NCBI GenBank assembly: GCA_017992055.1
Contig: JAGOPK010000003.1
Coordinates: 124,001-188,000, forward strand
Reading direction: 5' to 3'
DNA length: 64,000 nucleotides
Source of the DNA: Burkholderiaceae bacterium
GTDB taxonomy: Bacteria > Pseudomonadota > Gammaproteobacteria > Burkholderiales > Burkholderiaceae_C
The number at the start of each line of letters is the position of its first letter. Position 1 is the stretch's first letter. The notes below the pieces were generated by a model, which was not told where the DNA came from, did not search any database, and was given only the letters and a program-made list of their open reading frames with translations. Position numbers and translations under genes: made by a program. Shown here piece by piece: positions 24,868 through 33,097 of this stretch.

Positions 24868-25428
24868 GTGTTGAACAAGGGATCGGTGGAAGGCGCTGCG
24901 CGTCGCGGCCCGGCGGCATCGCTGCTGGCACGCCTGGATGCGGCGCTGTGCTGGTGCAACCGCTGGGTGCTGGTGCTGCTGCTGGCGGTGATGGCCGCGC
25001 TGGTGGCCTTGAACGTGTTCTCCCGCTATGCGCTGAACCATTCGTTTCCCTGGGTCGAGGAAGCGACGCGCTACATGATGGTCTGGCTCACCTTCCTGGG
25101 CGCCGGCCCGGCGCTGCGCGTGGGCGGCCACATCGCGGTCGAAAGCCTGCCGGCGGCCCTGCCCCGGGCGCTGGCCCAGGGCCTGCGCGGGCTGATCGTC
25201 GTGCTGCTGGCGGGCTCGCTGGCCAGCATGGTCTGGCTGGGCTGGCAATACGCCGAGTTCGCCTGGGACCAGGAGTCGCCGGTGCTGAACTGGTCGCTGG
25301 GCCGCATCTACCTGGCCCTGCCGGTGGGCGCCTTGCTGACCCTGCTGCACCTGGCGGCCGTGGCGCCACGCTGGGTGCGCCGGGGCGAATGGGAGCGGCA
25401 GGCGGGCTTCGACCCGCAGGCCGCCTGA
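24868..25428 (+). CDS. TRAP transporter small permease (DctQ-like)
   Basis: This 186-residue protein starts at a GTG preceded by GGGAG. Four membrane segments are visible: VLVLLLAVMAALVALNVFS, the MMVWLTFLGAGPAL region, LIVVLLAGSLASMVWLGW and LALPVGALLTLLHLAAV. The family motif FSRYALNHSFPWVEEATRY and the following HIAVE identify DctQ. First gene of the sugar-acid operon, 13 bp before the large permease gene. Confidence 0.92.
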   Translation: MLNKGSVEGAARRGPAASLLARLDAALCWCNRWVLVLLLAVMAALVALNVFSRYALNHSFPWVEEATRYMMVWLTFLGAGPALRVGGHIAVESLPAALPRALAQGLRGLIVVLLAGSLASMVWLGWQYAEFAWDQESPVLNWSLGRIYLALPVGALLTLLHLAAVAPRWVRRGEWERQAGFDPQAA

Positions 25429-25441
25429 AGGAGAGCGACCC

Positions 25442-26731
25442 ATGAGTGCCTTGCTGGGATTGTCGTTCGTCGGACTGATGGTGCTGGGCGCACCGATCGC
25501 CTTTGCGATGTTCATCGCCGGCCTGATCGCGGTGTGGATGCAGCCCGGCCTGCCCGCCATCGTCGTGATGCAGAACATGTTCAGCGGCCTGGACAGCTTT
25601 CCGCTGCTGGCCATTCCGTTCTTCGTGCTGGCCTCGGAGATCATGACCGGCGGCTCGCTGACCGATGTGATGCTCAGGTTCGCCGCCCGCCTGGTGGGCG
25701 GCTGGCGCGGCGGCCTGGGCCATGCCAACGTGCTGACGCTGACGGCCTTTGCCGGCATCAGCGGCTCGGCCCTGGCCGGCGCCGCCGGGCCAGGCGCGAT
25801 GGCCATCAGCATGATGCGCCAGGGCGGCTATCCCGCGTCCTACGCGGCCGCGCTGACCGCCTCCACCGCCATCCTCGGGCCGATCATCCCGCCGTCGATC
25901 ATCATGATCGTCTATGCGATGACCGATAACAGCGTCACCGTCTCGGGCCTGTTCCTGGCCGGCGTGGTGCCCGGCCTGCTGCTGGCCGCGGCGCTGATGC
26001 TGACCAACCACCTGATCAGCCTGCGGCGCGGCTACCGGCTGCCCGCTCAGGCGCTGGACACCGCGCCGGTCGGCCGGCTGTTCCTGCGCGCCCTGCCGGC
26101 GCTGCTGCTGCCGGTGGTCATCCTCGGCGGCATCCAGTTCGGCCTCTTCACGCCCACCGAGGCCTCGGCCGTGGCCGTGGTCTATGCCCTGGTCATCGGC
26201 CGCTTCGTCTATCGCACGCTCAGGCTGGCCATGCTGCCCGAGCTGCTGATGCGCACGGCGCTGCTGACCTCGTCGATCCTGTTCATCGTCGCCACCTCGG
26301 CGGTGTTCGCCTGGGTGCTGACGGTGGGCCAGATCCCGCAGACGGTGGCGGCCTGGATCGCCAGCCTGAACCTGTCCAGGACCGAGCTGCTGCTGGCCGT
26401 CAACCTGCTGCTGCTGCTGGTGGGCATCCCGATCGAGCCGCTGCCCGGCGTGATGATCATGGTGCCCATCCTGGCGCCGCTGGCCGACGCCGCCGGCATC
26501 GACCCGATGCACTTTGCCATCGTGGTCTGCGTCAACCTCACGCTGGGCATGGTCACGCCGCCGGTCGGTGGCGTGCTGTTCGTCACCTCCATCGTCTCGG
26601 GCGTGAAGATGGGGGCGATGTGCCGCGAGGCCGTGCCGTTCCTGATCACCTCGGTCATCGTGCTGCTGCTGCTGACCTTCGTGCCCGCGCTCAGCACCTG
26701 GCTGCCCCATCTGATGGGCTACACGCACTGA
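25442..26731 (+). CDS. TRAP transporter large permease (DctM-like)
   Basis: A 429-residue polytopic membrane protein with DctM motifs: FPLLAIPFFVLASEIMTGG, ALAGAAGPGAMAISMMRQGG, PPSIIMIVYAMTDNSVTVSG, FTPTEASAVAVVYAL, IPIEPLPGVMIMVPILAPL and TLGMVTPPVGGVLFV. It is the ion-coupled channel of the tripartite transporter. GGAGAGCGACC precedes the ATG. The binding-protein gene follows after a 130-bp gap, the only sizeable gap inside this operon. Confidence 0.93.
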   Translation: MSALLGLSFVGLMVLGAPIAFAMFIAGLIAVWMQPGLPAIVVMQNMFSGLDSFPLLAIPFFVLASEIMTGGSLTDVMLRFAARLVGGWRGGLGHANVLTLTAFAGISGSALAGAAGPGAMAISMMRQGGYPASYAAALTASTAILGPIIPPSIIMIVYAMTDNSVTVSGLFLAGVVPGLLLAAALMLTNHLISLRRGYRLPAQALDTAPVGRLFLRALPALLLPVVILGGIQFGLFTPTEASAVAVVYALVIGRFVYRTLRLAMLPELLMRTALLTSSILFIVATSAVFAWVLTVGQIPQTVAAWIASLNLSRTELLLAVNLLLLLVGIPIEPLPGVMIMVPILAPLADAAGIDPMHFAIVVCVNLTLGMVTPPVGGVLFVTSIVSGVKMGAMCREAVPFLITSVIVLLLLTFVPALSTWLPHLMGYTH

Positions 26732-26861
26732 CGGCGCCACCCCGCTGACCCTGCCGCGCCGTCGCGCCCGACGGCGCCCTGCTTCCCCCCACCCGGCCCG
26801 TTCCAGCCGTCGCCGCCGACGGCAGGGACGGCTGTTGCCGGAAAACCCCAGGAGACCTGCC

Positions 26862-27881
26862 ATGACCCTGACCCGCCGCCCCCTGCTTGCCGCCCTGGCT
26901 GCCGCCAGCGCACTGTCCGCGCTGCCGGTGATGTCCCAGACCGCCAAGCTCATCAAGTACGCGCACTACCAGCCCGGTCGCGCCGACCAGCCCAAGCATG
27001 CCGCGGCGCTGGCCTTCAAGGAGCATGTCGAGAAGGTCACCGCCGGTGCGCTGAAGGTCGAGATCTACCCGGCCGGCCAGCTCGGACCGGCCCAGCAGGT
27101 GATGGAGGGGCTGCGCCTGGGCACGGTGGAGCTGGCGGTGATCCACGACGGCGGCGTGGCCGGCTCCTACAAGCCGTTCAACATCTTCGGCATGCCCTTC
27201 GTGTTCGACAACCATGCGCACTCGTATGCGGTGCTGGACGGTGCCTTCGGCAAGGCCTTTGCCGACGAGATGCGCAAGCGCACCGGCATCCGCCTGCTGG
27301 GCTTTGGCGACAACGGCGTGCGCCACTTCACCAACAGCAAGCGCGCCATCCGCACGCTCGAGGACATGAAGGGCCTGAAGATGCGTGTGCAGCCCGGCCC
27401 GGTGTTCATCAAGATGGTCGAGGCCCTGGGGGCCAGCCCCACGGCCATCGACTGGGGCGAGCTGCCGGCCGCGCTGGCCCAGGGCACGGCCGACGGCCAG
27501 GAGAACGGCGTCACCAACATCCTGGCGGCCAGCCTGTACCAGCACCAGAAGTTCGCCACGCTGGACGGCCACATCTACAGCCAGCATGCCTATGCGATGA
27601 GCGACCGCTTCTTCAATGGCCTGACGCCCGCGCAGAAGATGGCGGTCGAAGAAGGCTTCGTGAAGGCGCAGAAGATCCACCGCGACATGACGCGCGAGCA
27701 GGACCTGGCGGCCAAGAAGGTGCTGGGCGAGAAGGGCATGACCGTCACCGAGCTGACCCCGGCCGAGGTCGAGCGCTTCCGCAGGCAGGCCCAGCCGCCG
27801 GTCAAGGCCTGGCTGGAGGCCGAGGTCAGCCGCGACTGGACCGATCGCCTGCTGGCCGCGGCCAGCGCGGCACGCAAGTGA
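26862..27881 (+). CDS. TRAP transporter substrate-binding protein (DctP-like)
   Basis: This 339-residue protein has a Sec signal from MTLTRRPLLAALAAASALSA with likely cleavage near VMSQT. DctP family blocks include VEIYPAGQLGPAQQVMEGL, MPFVFDNHAHSYAVLDG, MKGLKMRVQPGPVFIKM with the carboxylate-binding Arg, and GQENGVTNILAASLYQHQK. It belongs to the branch found with sugar-acid catabolic genes. CAGGAG lies upstream of the ATG. It gives substrate specificity to the transporter. The order Q-M-P differs from the P-Q-M order of the first TRAP system in this window. Confidence 0.92.
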   Translation: MTLTRRPLLAALAAASALSALPVMSQTAKLIKYAHYQPGRADQPKHAAALAFKEHVEKVTAGALKVEIYPAGQLGPAQQVMEGLRLGTVELAVIHDGGVAGSYKPFNIFGMPFVFDNHAHSYAVLDGAFGKAFADEMRKRTGIRLLGFGDNGVRHFTNSKRAIRTLEDMKGLKMRVQPGPVFIKMVEALGASPTAIDWGELPAALAQGTADGQENGVTNILAASLYQHQKFATLDGHIYSQHAYAMSDRFFNGLTPAQKMAVEEGFVKAQKIHRDMTREQDLAAKKVLGEKGMTVTELTPAEVERFRRQAQPPVKAWLEAEVSRDWTDRLLAAASAARK

Positions 27882-27888
27882 GGGCCCG

Positions 27889-28863
27889 ATGACGCTGGCA
27901 GCAACGGCCCCGGGCCTGCGGCGCGTGGTGGCGCTGGACGATGGTTATGCCGCCTACGACCAGGAGCAGGCCCTGCTGGCCGAGGTGGGCGCGAGCTTCG
28001 AGCTGCACCCCTGTCGTGGCGATCCCGACGCCGCCACCGAGGCCGTGCGCGAGGCCGAGGTGGTGCTGGTGCGCGAGTCGCCGGTGCCACGTCGGCTGAT
28101 CGAGTCCATGCAGCGCTGCAAGGCCATCATCCGCTACGGCATCGGCGTGGACAACATCGACCAGCAGGCCGCGGGCGAGCGCCGCATCATGGTCGCCAAC
28201 GTGCCCGACTACGGCATCGACGAGGTCAGCTCGCAGGCCGTGGCGCTGGCGCTGGCCGTGGCCCGGCGCCTCCTGCCGCACGACCGCGCGGTGCGCGCCG
28301 GCCGCTGGCCCGGCGTGGTGGCGCCCATGTACCGCTTCCGCGGCCGCACGCTGGGCCTGATCGGCTACGGCCGCATCGCGCGCATGACGCACGACAAGCT
28401 GGCCGGCTTCGGCTTCGGCCAGGTGCTGGTGCACGACCCGGTGGCCGAGCTGCCGGCGGGCGTGCAGGCGGCCAGCGTCGATCGCCTGTGTGCCGAGGCC
28501 GACCTGATCTCGCTGCATGCGCCGCTGACCGAGCACACCCGCCACCTGATCGATGCCCGTCGCCTGGCGCTGATGCGGCCCACCGCCATCCTCGTCAACA
28601 CCGCGCGCGGCGGCCTGGTGGATCTGGACGCGCTGCAGCAGGCGCTGCAGGCCGGCCGGCTGCTGGGGGCCGGCCTGGACGTGTACGAGACCGAGCCGCC
28701 CGATGCCCGGCAGGCGCTGTTCGGCCTGGACAACGTGGTCGTCACCAACCACATCGGCTGGTACAGCGAGGAGGCCATGCGCGAGCTGCAGCGCAAGGCC
28801 GCCGAGGAGGTGCAGCGCGTGCTGCGCGGCCAGGCGCCGCGGCACTGGCTGAACCGCTGGTGA
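27889..28863 (+). CDS. D-2-hydroxyacid dehydrogenase family protein (CtBP-like)
   Basis: This 324-residue protein has the formate/glycerate dehydrogenase fold. CKAIIRYGIGVDNID is followed by a GLIGYGRIARM nucleotide-binding loop. Catalytic Arg lies in LVNTARGGLVD, Glu in DVYETEPPD and His in NHIGWYSEEAM. The GWYSEEA variant after the His marks the group often named C-terminal-binding protein. It would interconvert a 2-oxo acid and a 2-hydroxy acid with NAD(P)H. The start is 7 bp after the binding-protein stop. Confidence 0.9.
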   Translation: MTLAATAPGLRRVVALDDGYAAYDQEQALLAEVGASFELHPCRGDPDAATEAVREAEVVLVRESPVPRRLIESMQRCKAIIRYGIGVDNIDQQAAGERRIMVANVPDYGIDEVSSQAVALALAVARRLLPHDRAVRAGRWPGVVAPMYRFRGRTLGLIGYGRIARMTHDKLAGFGFGQVLVHDPVAELPAGVQAASVDRLCAEADLISLHAPLTEHTRHLIDARRLALMRPTAILVNTARGGLVDLDALQQALQAGRLLGAGLDVYETEPPDARQALFGLDNVVVTNHIGWYSEEAMRELQRKAAEEVQRVLRGQAPRHWLNRW

Positions 28864-28925
28864 GCCGCCGCGCCCCCGTTTCCCCATCCCCCCCACTCTC
28901 CATCACCCGACAAGGAACCCGCACC

Positions 28926-29573
28926 ATGAACGAATTGATCGAAGCCTTCGGCAAGGTGGCCGTGGCCTCCGTGGCCGACGCCGTGGACAAGGTCTGCGGC
29001 CGCCGCGGCTACCTGGACCACCAGATCAAGCCACGCATCAACGAGCAGCGCATCTGCGGCCCGGCCGCCACCGTGCTGGAGGCGGCCACCGACGAGTTCG
29101 TGCCGCCGCAGCATGCGCTGGACCTGATCGACGAGGTCGAGGCCGGCAGCGTGATCGTCATCTCCATCGAGGGCGGCGTCGGCGACGTGGCCGTGTGGGG
29201 CGGCCTGATGACCGCCGGTGCCGTGGCCAACGGCCATGTGGGCGCGGTGCTGGACGGCGGCGTGCGCGACCTCACCGAGATCCGCCGCGACTACGGCTTC
29301 CCGGTCTATGCACGCGCCGTCAGCCCCGGCACCACGCTGGGCCGCCACCGCACCGTGGCCTCGCAGGTGCCGGTGAACGTGGGCGGCGTGATCGTGCACC
29401 CGGGCGACATCGTCGTCGGCGATGTCGACGGCGTGGTGGTCGTGCCGCGCGGCCAGGCCGAGGCCGTGCTGGCCATGGCCCAGGAGATCGACGCGCGCGA
29501 GCTGGAGCAGGCGCGCCTGATCATCGCCGAGCGCTCGCTGCGCAAGGGCCTGGCCAAGTACGGGCGCATCTGA
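28926..29573 (+). CDS. RraA family protein, possible aldolase
   Basis: This 215-residue member of the RraA/HMG-aldolase family begins MNELIEAFGKVAVASVADAV. It has GVGDVAVWGGLMTAGAVANG, the Arg-Asp active-site block VLDGGVRDLTEIR, and a GDIVVGDVDGVVVVP segment. The conserved Arg-Asp favours an enzyme over an RNase E inhibitor. It is unlike the shorter active-site context of the copy at 11700-12425, so the two are distant paralogues. AAGGAA lies ahead of the ATG. It may cleave or decarboxylate a 2-oxo acid made in this pathway. Confidence 0.87.
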   Translation: MNELIEAFGKVAVASVADAVDKVCGRRGYLDHQIKPRINEQRICGPAATVLEAATDEFVPPQHALDLIDEVEAGSVIVISIEGGVGDVAVWGGLMTAGAVANGHVGAVLDGGVRDLTEIRRDYGFPVYARAVSPGTTLGRHRTVASQVPVNVGGVIVHPGDIVVGDVDGVVVVPRGQAEAVLAMAQEIDARELEQARLIIAERSLRKGLAKYGRI

Positions 29574-29575
29574 GC

Positions 29576-30514
29576 ATGGGCCAGCGTGTGGACATCGTGG
29601 CGCTGGGCGAGGCCATGGTCGAGTTCAACCAGACCGGCGAGGCGCAAGGCCAGGGCCAGGGCCGGCTCTACCTGCAGGGCTTTGGCGGCGACAGCTCCAA
29701 CTTCGCCATCGCCGCGGCGCGCCAGGGCGCGCGCGTGGCCTATGCCAGCGCGCTGGGCGACGATGCCTACGGCCGCATGCTGCGCGCGCTGTGGGACGAG
29801 GAAGGCGTGTGCCATGCCGGCGTGAAGACCGACGCCACGGCCTACACCGCGATCTACTTCGTCAGCCACGACGCCGGCGGCCACCAGTTCAGCTTCTTCC
29901 GCAGCGGCTCGGCGGCGGCGCGCATGACGCCGGCCGACCTGCCGGCCGAGCGCATCCGCGCGGCCCGGGTGCTGCACCTGTCGGGCATCTCGCTGGCCAT
30001 CTCGGCGCAGGCCTGCGACACCGGCTATGCGGCCATGGCCCTGGCCCGCGAGGCCGGCGTGAAGATCAGCTTCGACACCAATCTGCGGCTTCGGCTGTGG
30101 TCGGTGGACCGGGCGCGGGCGGTGATGAACGATGTGCTGTCGCGCTGCGACATCGCACTGCCCAGCTACGACGACGTGGTGGCCATCACCGGCCTGCACG
30201 ATCCCGATGCCCTGGTGGACCACTGCCTGGGCCTGGGTGCCAAGGTGGTGGCGCTGAAGCTGGGCGACCGGGGCTGCCTGGTGGCCAGTGCGGACGAGCG
30301 CCACCACCTGCCGGCCCATCCCTGCCGGCCGGTGGATGCCACCGGCGCCGGCGATGCCTTCGGCGGCGCCTTCGTGGCTCGCCTGGTGGCCGGCGACAGC
30401 CTGCTGCAGGCCGGGCGCTATGCGGCGGTGGCAGCGGCGCTGTCCACCGAAGGCTTTGGCGCGGTGGCGCCCATCCCCAGGGCCGGGCAGGTGCGCCAGG
30501 CCCTGGCCCCATGA
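29576..30514 (+). CDS. PfkB family sugar kinase (2-keto-3-deoxygluconate kinase-like)
   Basis: This 312-residue ribokinase-fold protein starts VDIVALGEAMVEFNQTG and has the N-terminal substrate motif GFGGDSSNFAIAAARQGARV. The C-terminal anion-hole and catalytic Asp block is VDATGAGDAFGGAFVA. FDTNLRLRLW is typical of KDG kinases, which phosphorylate 2-keto-3-deoxygluconate for aldol cleavage. It follows the RraA gene by 2 bp. The assignment to KDG is by family resemblance and operon context. Confidence 0.88.
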   Translation: MGQRVDIVALGEAMVEFNQTGEAQGQGQGRLYLQGFGGDSSNFAIAAARQGARVAYASALGDDAYGRMLRALWDEEGVCHAGVKTDATAYTAIYFVSHDAGGHQFSFFRSGSAAARMTPADLPAERIRAARVLHLSGISLAISAQACDTGYAAMALAREAGVKISFDTNLRLRLWSVDRARAVMNDVLSRCDIALPSYDDVVAITGLHDPDALVDHCLGLGAKVVALKLGDRGCLVASADERHHLPAHPCRPVDATGAGDAFGGAFVARLVAGDSLLQAGRYAAVAAALSTEGFGAVAPIPRAGQVRQALAP

Positions 30515-30533
30515 CCGAGACGAGGAGACTTCG

Positions 30534-31793
30534 ATGAGCAAGCTGAACCCTTGGCGGGCGCTGGGCGCCGGCCTGATGAGCATGCTGGGCCTGGCGGCCC
30601 TGACGGCCCTGACGCCAGCCCGGGCCCAGGCCGTCCAGCCCACGCTGGAGGTGGTGGCGCAGTGGAACCGCCTGAGCTTCGACCTCGGCGATGCCGCGGC
30701 CGAGCAGGCCTACGAGGCCCAACAGGTCTACAAGAAGGTGCTGATGCAGGGCGCCAAGCTGGACAGCCGCGGAAACATCTACGTCAGCACCGCGCGCTGG
30801 GGCGGCAAGGAGGTGCCGGCCACGCTGTCGCGCCTGGTGCAGAAGAACGGGCAGTGGAAGCTGCAGCCCTTTCCCAGCAAGGAGCTCAACGACGTCAACA
30901 ACCCGCGCGGGCTGAAGGCCGTGCTGGGCTTCGAGATCGACCGCAACGACGTGATGTGGATCCTGGACCAGGGCCACATCGCCGGCGCGCCGTCGGCCCC
31001 CGGCGACGAGAAGCTGATCGCCTGGGACCTGAAGACCGGACGGGAGCTGGTGCGCTACGAGTTCAGCCTGGCCGACACCGACCGCAAGTGCTCCTTCCTC
31101 AACGACGTGGCCGTGGACATCGATGCCGGCTTCGTCTACATCGCCGACTCGGGCATCTTCTGCAATCCGCTCAAGGGCGGCATCCTGGTCTACGACATCC
31201 GGGCCCAGCGTGCCAAGCGTGTGCTGTCGGCGCCCGGGTTCGTCAACGACGAGGCGTTCAGCTTCCAGATCCATGGCCGCGACGTGCTCAAGCCCAAGGA
31301 CGGCAAGCCCAATGGCATGCGCACCGGGGCCGACGGCATCACGCTGTCGGGCGACAAGAAGACGCTGTACTGGACCAACCTCACCGGCAACCGCCTGCTG
31401 TCGGTGCCCACGGCGGTGATCCGCGACTTCGGCAAGCTGGAAGAGGAGGTGGAGCGTGCGGTCGAGGTGGTGGCCACCCTGCCCTCCAACACCGACGGCC
31501 TGAGCGCCGACCGCGACGGCAACCTGTACCTGACCGCCCTGATGCTCAACGGCGTGATGAAGCGCGACGTGCGCACCGGCCAGATCGCGCCGCTGGTCAC
31601 CAGCGAGCAGATCTCCTGGCCCGATACGCTGGCCTGGGGACCAGACGGCCACATGTACCTGGTGAGCAACCACCTGCACCTGTGGGTGGACGGCGACATG
31701 GACTTCGACACGCCGGTCGACAGCCCGACCAAGGTGCCAAACTTCCGCATCTACCGCTTCAAGCTGCCGGGCCGGCCCTATCTCGCACCATGA
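30534..31793 (+). CDS. Secreted MRJP/yellow-like (SMP-30-type) β-propeller protein
   Basis: This 419-residue protein has a signal peptide with a hydrophobic stretch ALGAGLMSMLGLAALTAL and an ARAQA cut site. The mature part has VLGFEIDRNDVMWILDQGH, NDVAVDIDAGFVYIADSG, GGILVYD and ADGITLSGDKKTLYWTNLTG. These are features of the major royal jelly/yellow family, which overlaps in fold with SMP-30 lactonases. It may open a sugar lactone in the periplasm before uptake. GAGGAG precedes the ATG, and its stop overlaps the SDR start by 4 bp. Confidence 0.82.
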   Translation: MSKLNPWRALGAGLMSMLGLAALTALTPARAQAVQPTLEVVAQWNRLSFDLGDAAAEQAYEAQQVYKKVLMQGAKLDSRGNIYVSTARWGGKEVPATLSRLVQKNGQWKLQPFPSKELNDVNNPRGLKAVLGFEIDRNDVMWILDQGHIAGAPSAPGDEKLIAWDLKTGRELVRYEFSLADTDRKCSFLNDVAVDIDAGFVYIADSGIFCNPLKGGILVYDIRAQRAKRVLSAPGFVNDEAFSFQIHGRDVLKPKDGKPNGMRTGADGITLSGDKKTLYWTNLTGNRLLSVPTAVIRDFGKLEEEVERAVEVVATLPSNTDGLSADRDGNLYLTALMLNGVMKRDVRTGQIAPLVTSEQISWPDTLAWGPDGHMYLVSNHLHLWVDGDMDFDTPVDSPTKVPNFRIYRFKLPGRPYLAP

Positions 31794-32539
31794 ACCCAGC
31801 CTCCTCTTCCTCCTCAGCTGCGCCTGCCGTCGCCGCCCGGCGCGTGCTGGTCACCGGTGGCACCAGCGGCATCGGCCTGGGCATTGCGCTGGCCTTTGCC
31901 GGCCGTGGCGACCAGGTCTGGGCCACCGGTGCCACGCCGGCCGAGGTGGAGGCAGCGCAGGCCCGGACCCAGGCCGTCACCTTCAGCACGCTGGACGTGC
32001 GCGACGACGCCGCGGTGCAGGCCCATGTCGGCGGCCTGGGCGAGCTGGACGTGGTGGTCAACTGCGCCGGCGTGATCCGCCGCGGCGCCGAGCACGAGGC
32101 GGCGGTGTTCGCCGACACCGTGGACATCAACCTCAACGGCAGCATGCGGGTCTGCGCCGCGGCCCGCGCCGGCCTGGGCGCGCGCCGCGGCTGCATCGTC
32201 AACACCGCGTCGATGCTCAGCTTCTTCGGCGGCGGCCTGGTGCCTGGCTACAGCGCCAGCAAGGGCGGCGTGGCCCAGCTGACCAAGAGCCTGGCCATCG
32301 CCTATGCCGCCGACGGCATCCGCGTCAATGCGGTGGCGCCGGGCTGGATCGCCACGCCGCTGACCCAGGCGCTGCAGGACGACCCGGCGCGCGCCGGCCC
32401 CATCCTGGCGCGCACGCCGATGGGCCGCTGGGGCACGCCCGAGGACGTGGCCGGGCCGGCGCTGTTCCTGGCCAGCCCGGCCGCCGCCTTCGTCACCGGC
32501 GTGGTACTGCCGGTGGATGGCGGCTACCTGATCGCCTGA
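31790..32539 (+). CDS. SDR family NAD(P)-dependent oxidoreductase
   Basis: This 249-residue classical short-chain dehydrogenase has VLVTGGTSGIGLGIALAF, DVVVNCAGVIRRGAE, catalytic Ser in IVNTASMLSFFG, Tyr and Lys in YSASKGGVAQLTKSLA, and the end motif PVDGGYLIA. All catalytic residues are present, unlike the SDR at 12476-13261. In a sugar-acid operon it probably oxidises a hydroxyl of the acid. A Ser-rich stretch follows the initiator Met. It starts inside the previous stop (ATGA overlap). Confidence 0.92.
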   Translation: MNPASSSSSAAPAVAARRVLVTGGTSGIGLGIALAFAGRGDQVWATGATPAEVEAAQARTQAVTFSTLDVRDDAAVQAHVGGLGELDVVVNCAGVIRRGAEHEAAVFADTVDINLNGSMRVCAAARAGLGARRGCIVNTASMLSFFGGGLVPGYSASKGGVAQLTKSLAIAYAADGIRVNAVAPGWIATPLTQALQDDPARAGPILARTPMGRWGTPEDVAGPALFLASPAAAFVTGVVLPVDGGYLIA

Positions 32540-32566
32540 CCTGATCGCTTGAACCGAGGAGCCCCG

Positions 32567-33097
32567 ATGACCCAGCCCGTGCCGCCCGATTCGGACAAGT
32601 GGCAACCCTACCGCCATGCCCAGCCCCGCGAGTCGCCCCCTGAGCTGGTGGTGCCCAACGTCATCCCCGACGACGAGCGCATCTGGGTGCCGGTGGACGA
32701 CAACGTCTGGTTCCGGCCGCTGTGCCTGAGCGCCACGCGCGGCTACTGGATGAACCTGCTGCGCGTGCGCCGTGCCGGCGTGCTGTCGCGCCACCGCCAT
32801 CCGCAGCCGGTGCACGGCTATGTGCTCAAGGGCCAGTGGCGCTATCTGGAGCACGACTGGGTGGCCACCGAAGGCAGCTATGTCTACGAGGCGCCGGGCG
32901 AGACCCACACCCTGGTGGTGGACCCGCAGGTCGACGAGATGATCACGATGTTCCAGGTCAATGGCGCGATGATCTACTGCGATCCGGATGGCCGCTGCAC
33001 CGGCTACGACGACGTGTTCACGCGCATCACCAAGTGCCGCGACCACTACCGCGCCAACGGCCTGGGCGAGGGCTACATCGACCAGTTCATCCGCTGA
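32567..33097 (+). CDS. Cupin, 2,4'-dihydroxyacetophenone dioxygenase family
   Basis: This 176-residue cupin has WMNLLRVRRAGVLSRHRHPQ, PVHGYVLKGQWRYLEHDWV and YEAPGETHTLVV, with His ligands for one metal in the RHRHP-VHG and GETHT motifs. The family is named after a ring-side-chain dioxygenase, but most members sit in catabolic operons with unknown substrates. In this operon it could be a sugar-acid isomerase or dioxygenase. It is the last gene and overlaps the 3' end of the convergent subtilase gene by 11 bp. Confidence 0.87.
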   Translation: MTQPVPPDSDKWQPYRHAQPRESPPELVVPNVIPDDERIWVPVDDNVWFRPLCLSATRGYWMNLLRVRRAGVLSRHRHPQPVHGYVLKGQWRYLEHDWVATEGSYVYEAPGETHTLVVDPQVDEMITMFQVNGAMIYCDPDGRCTGYDDVFTRITKCRDHYRANGLGEGYIDQFIR

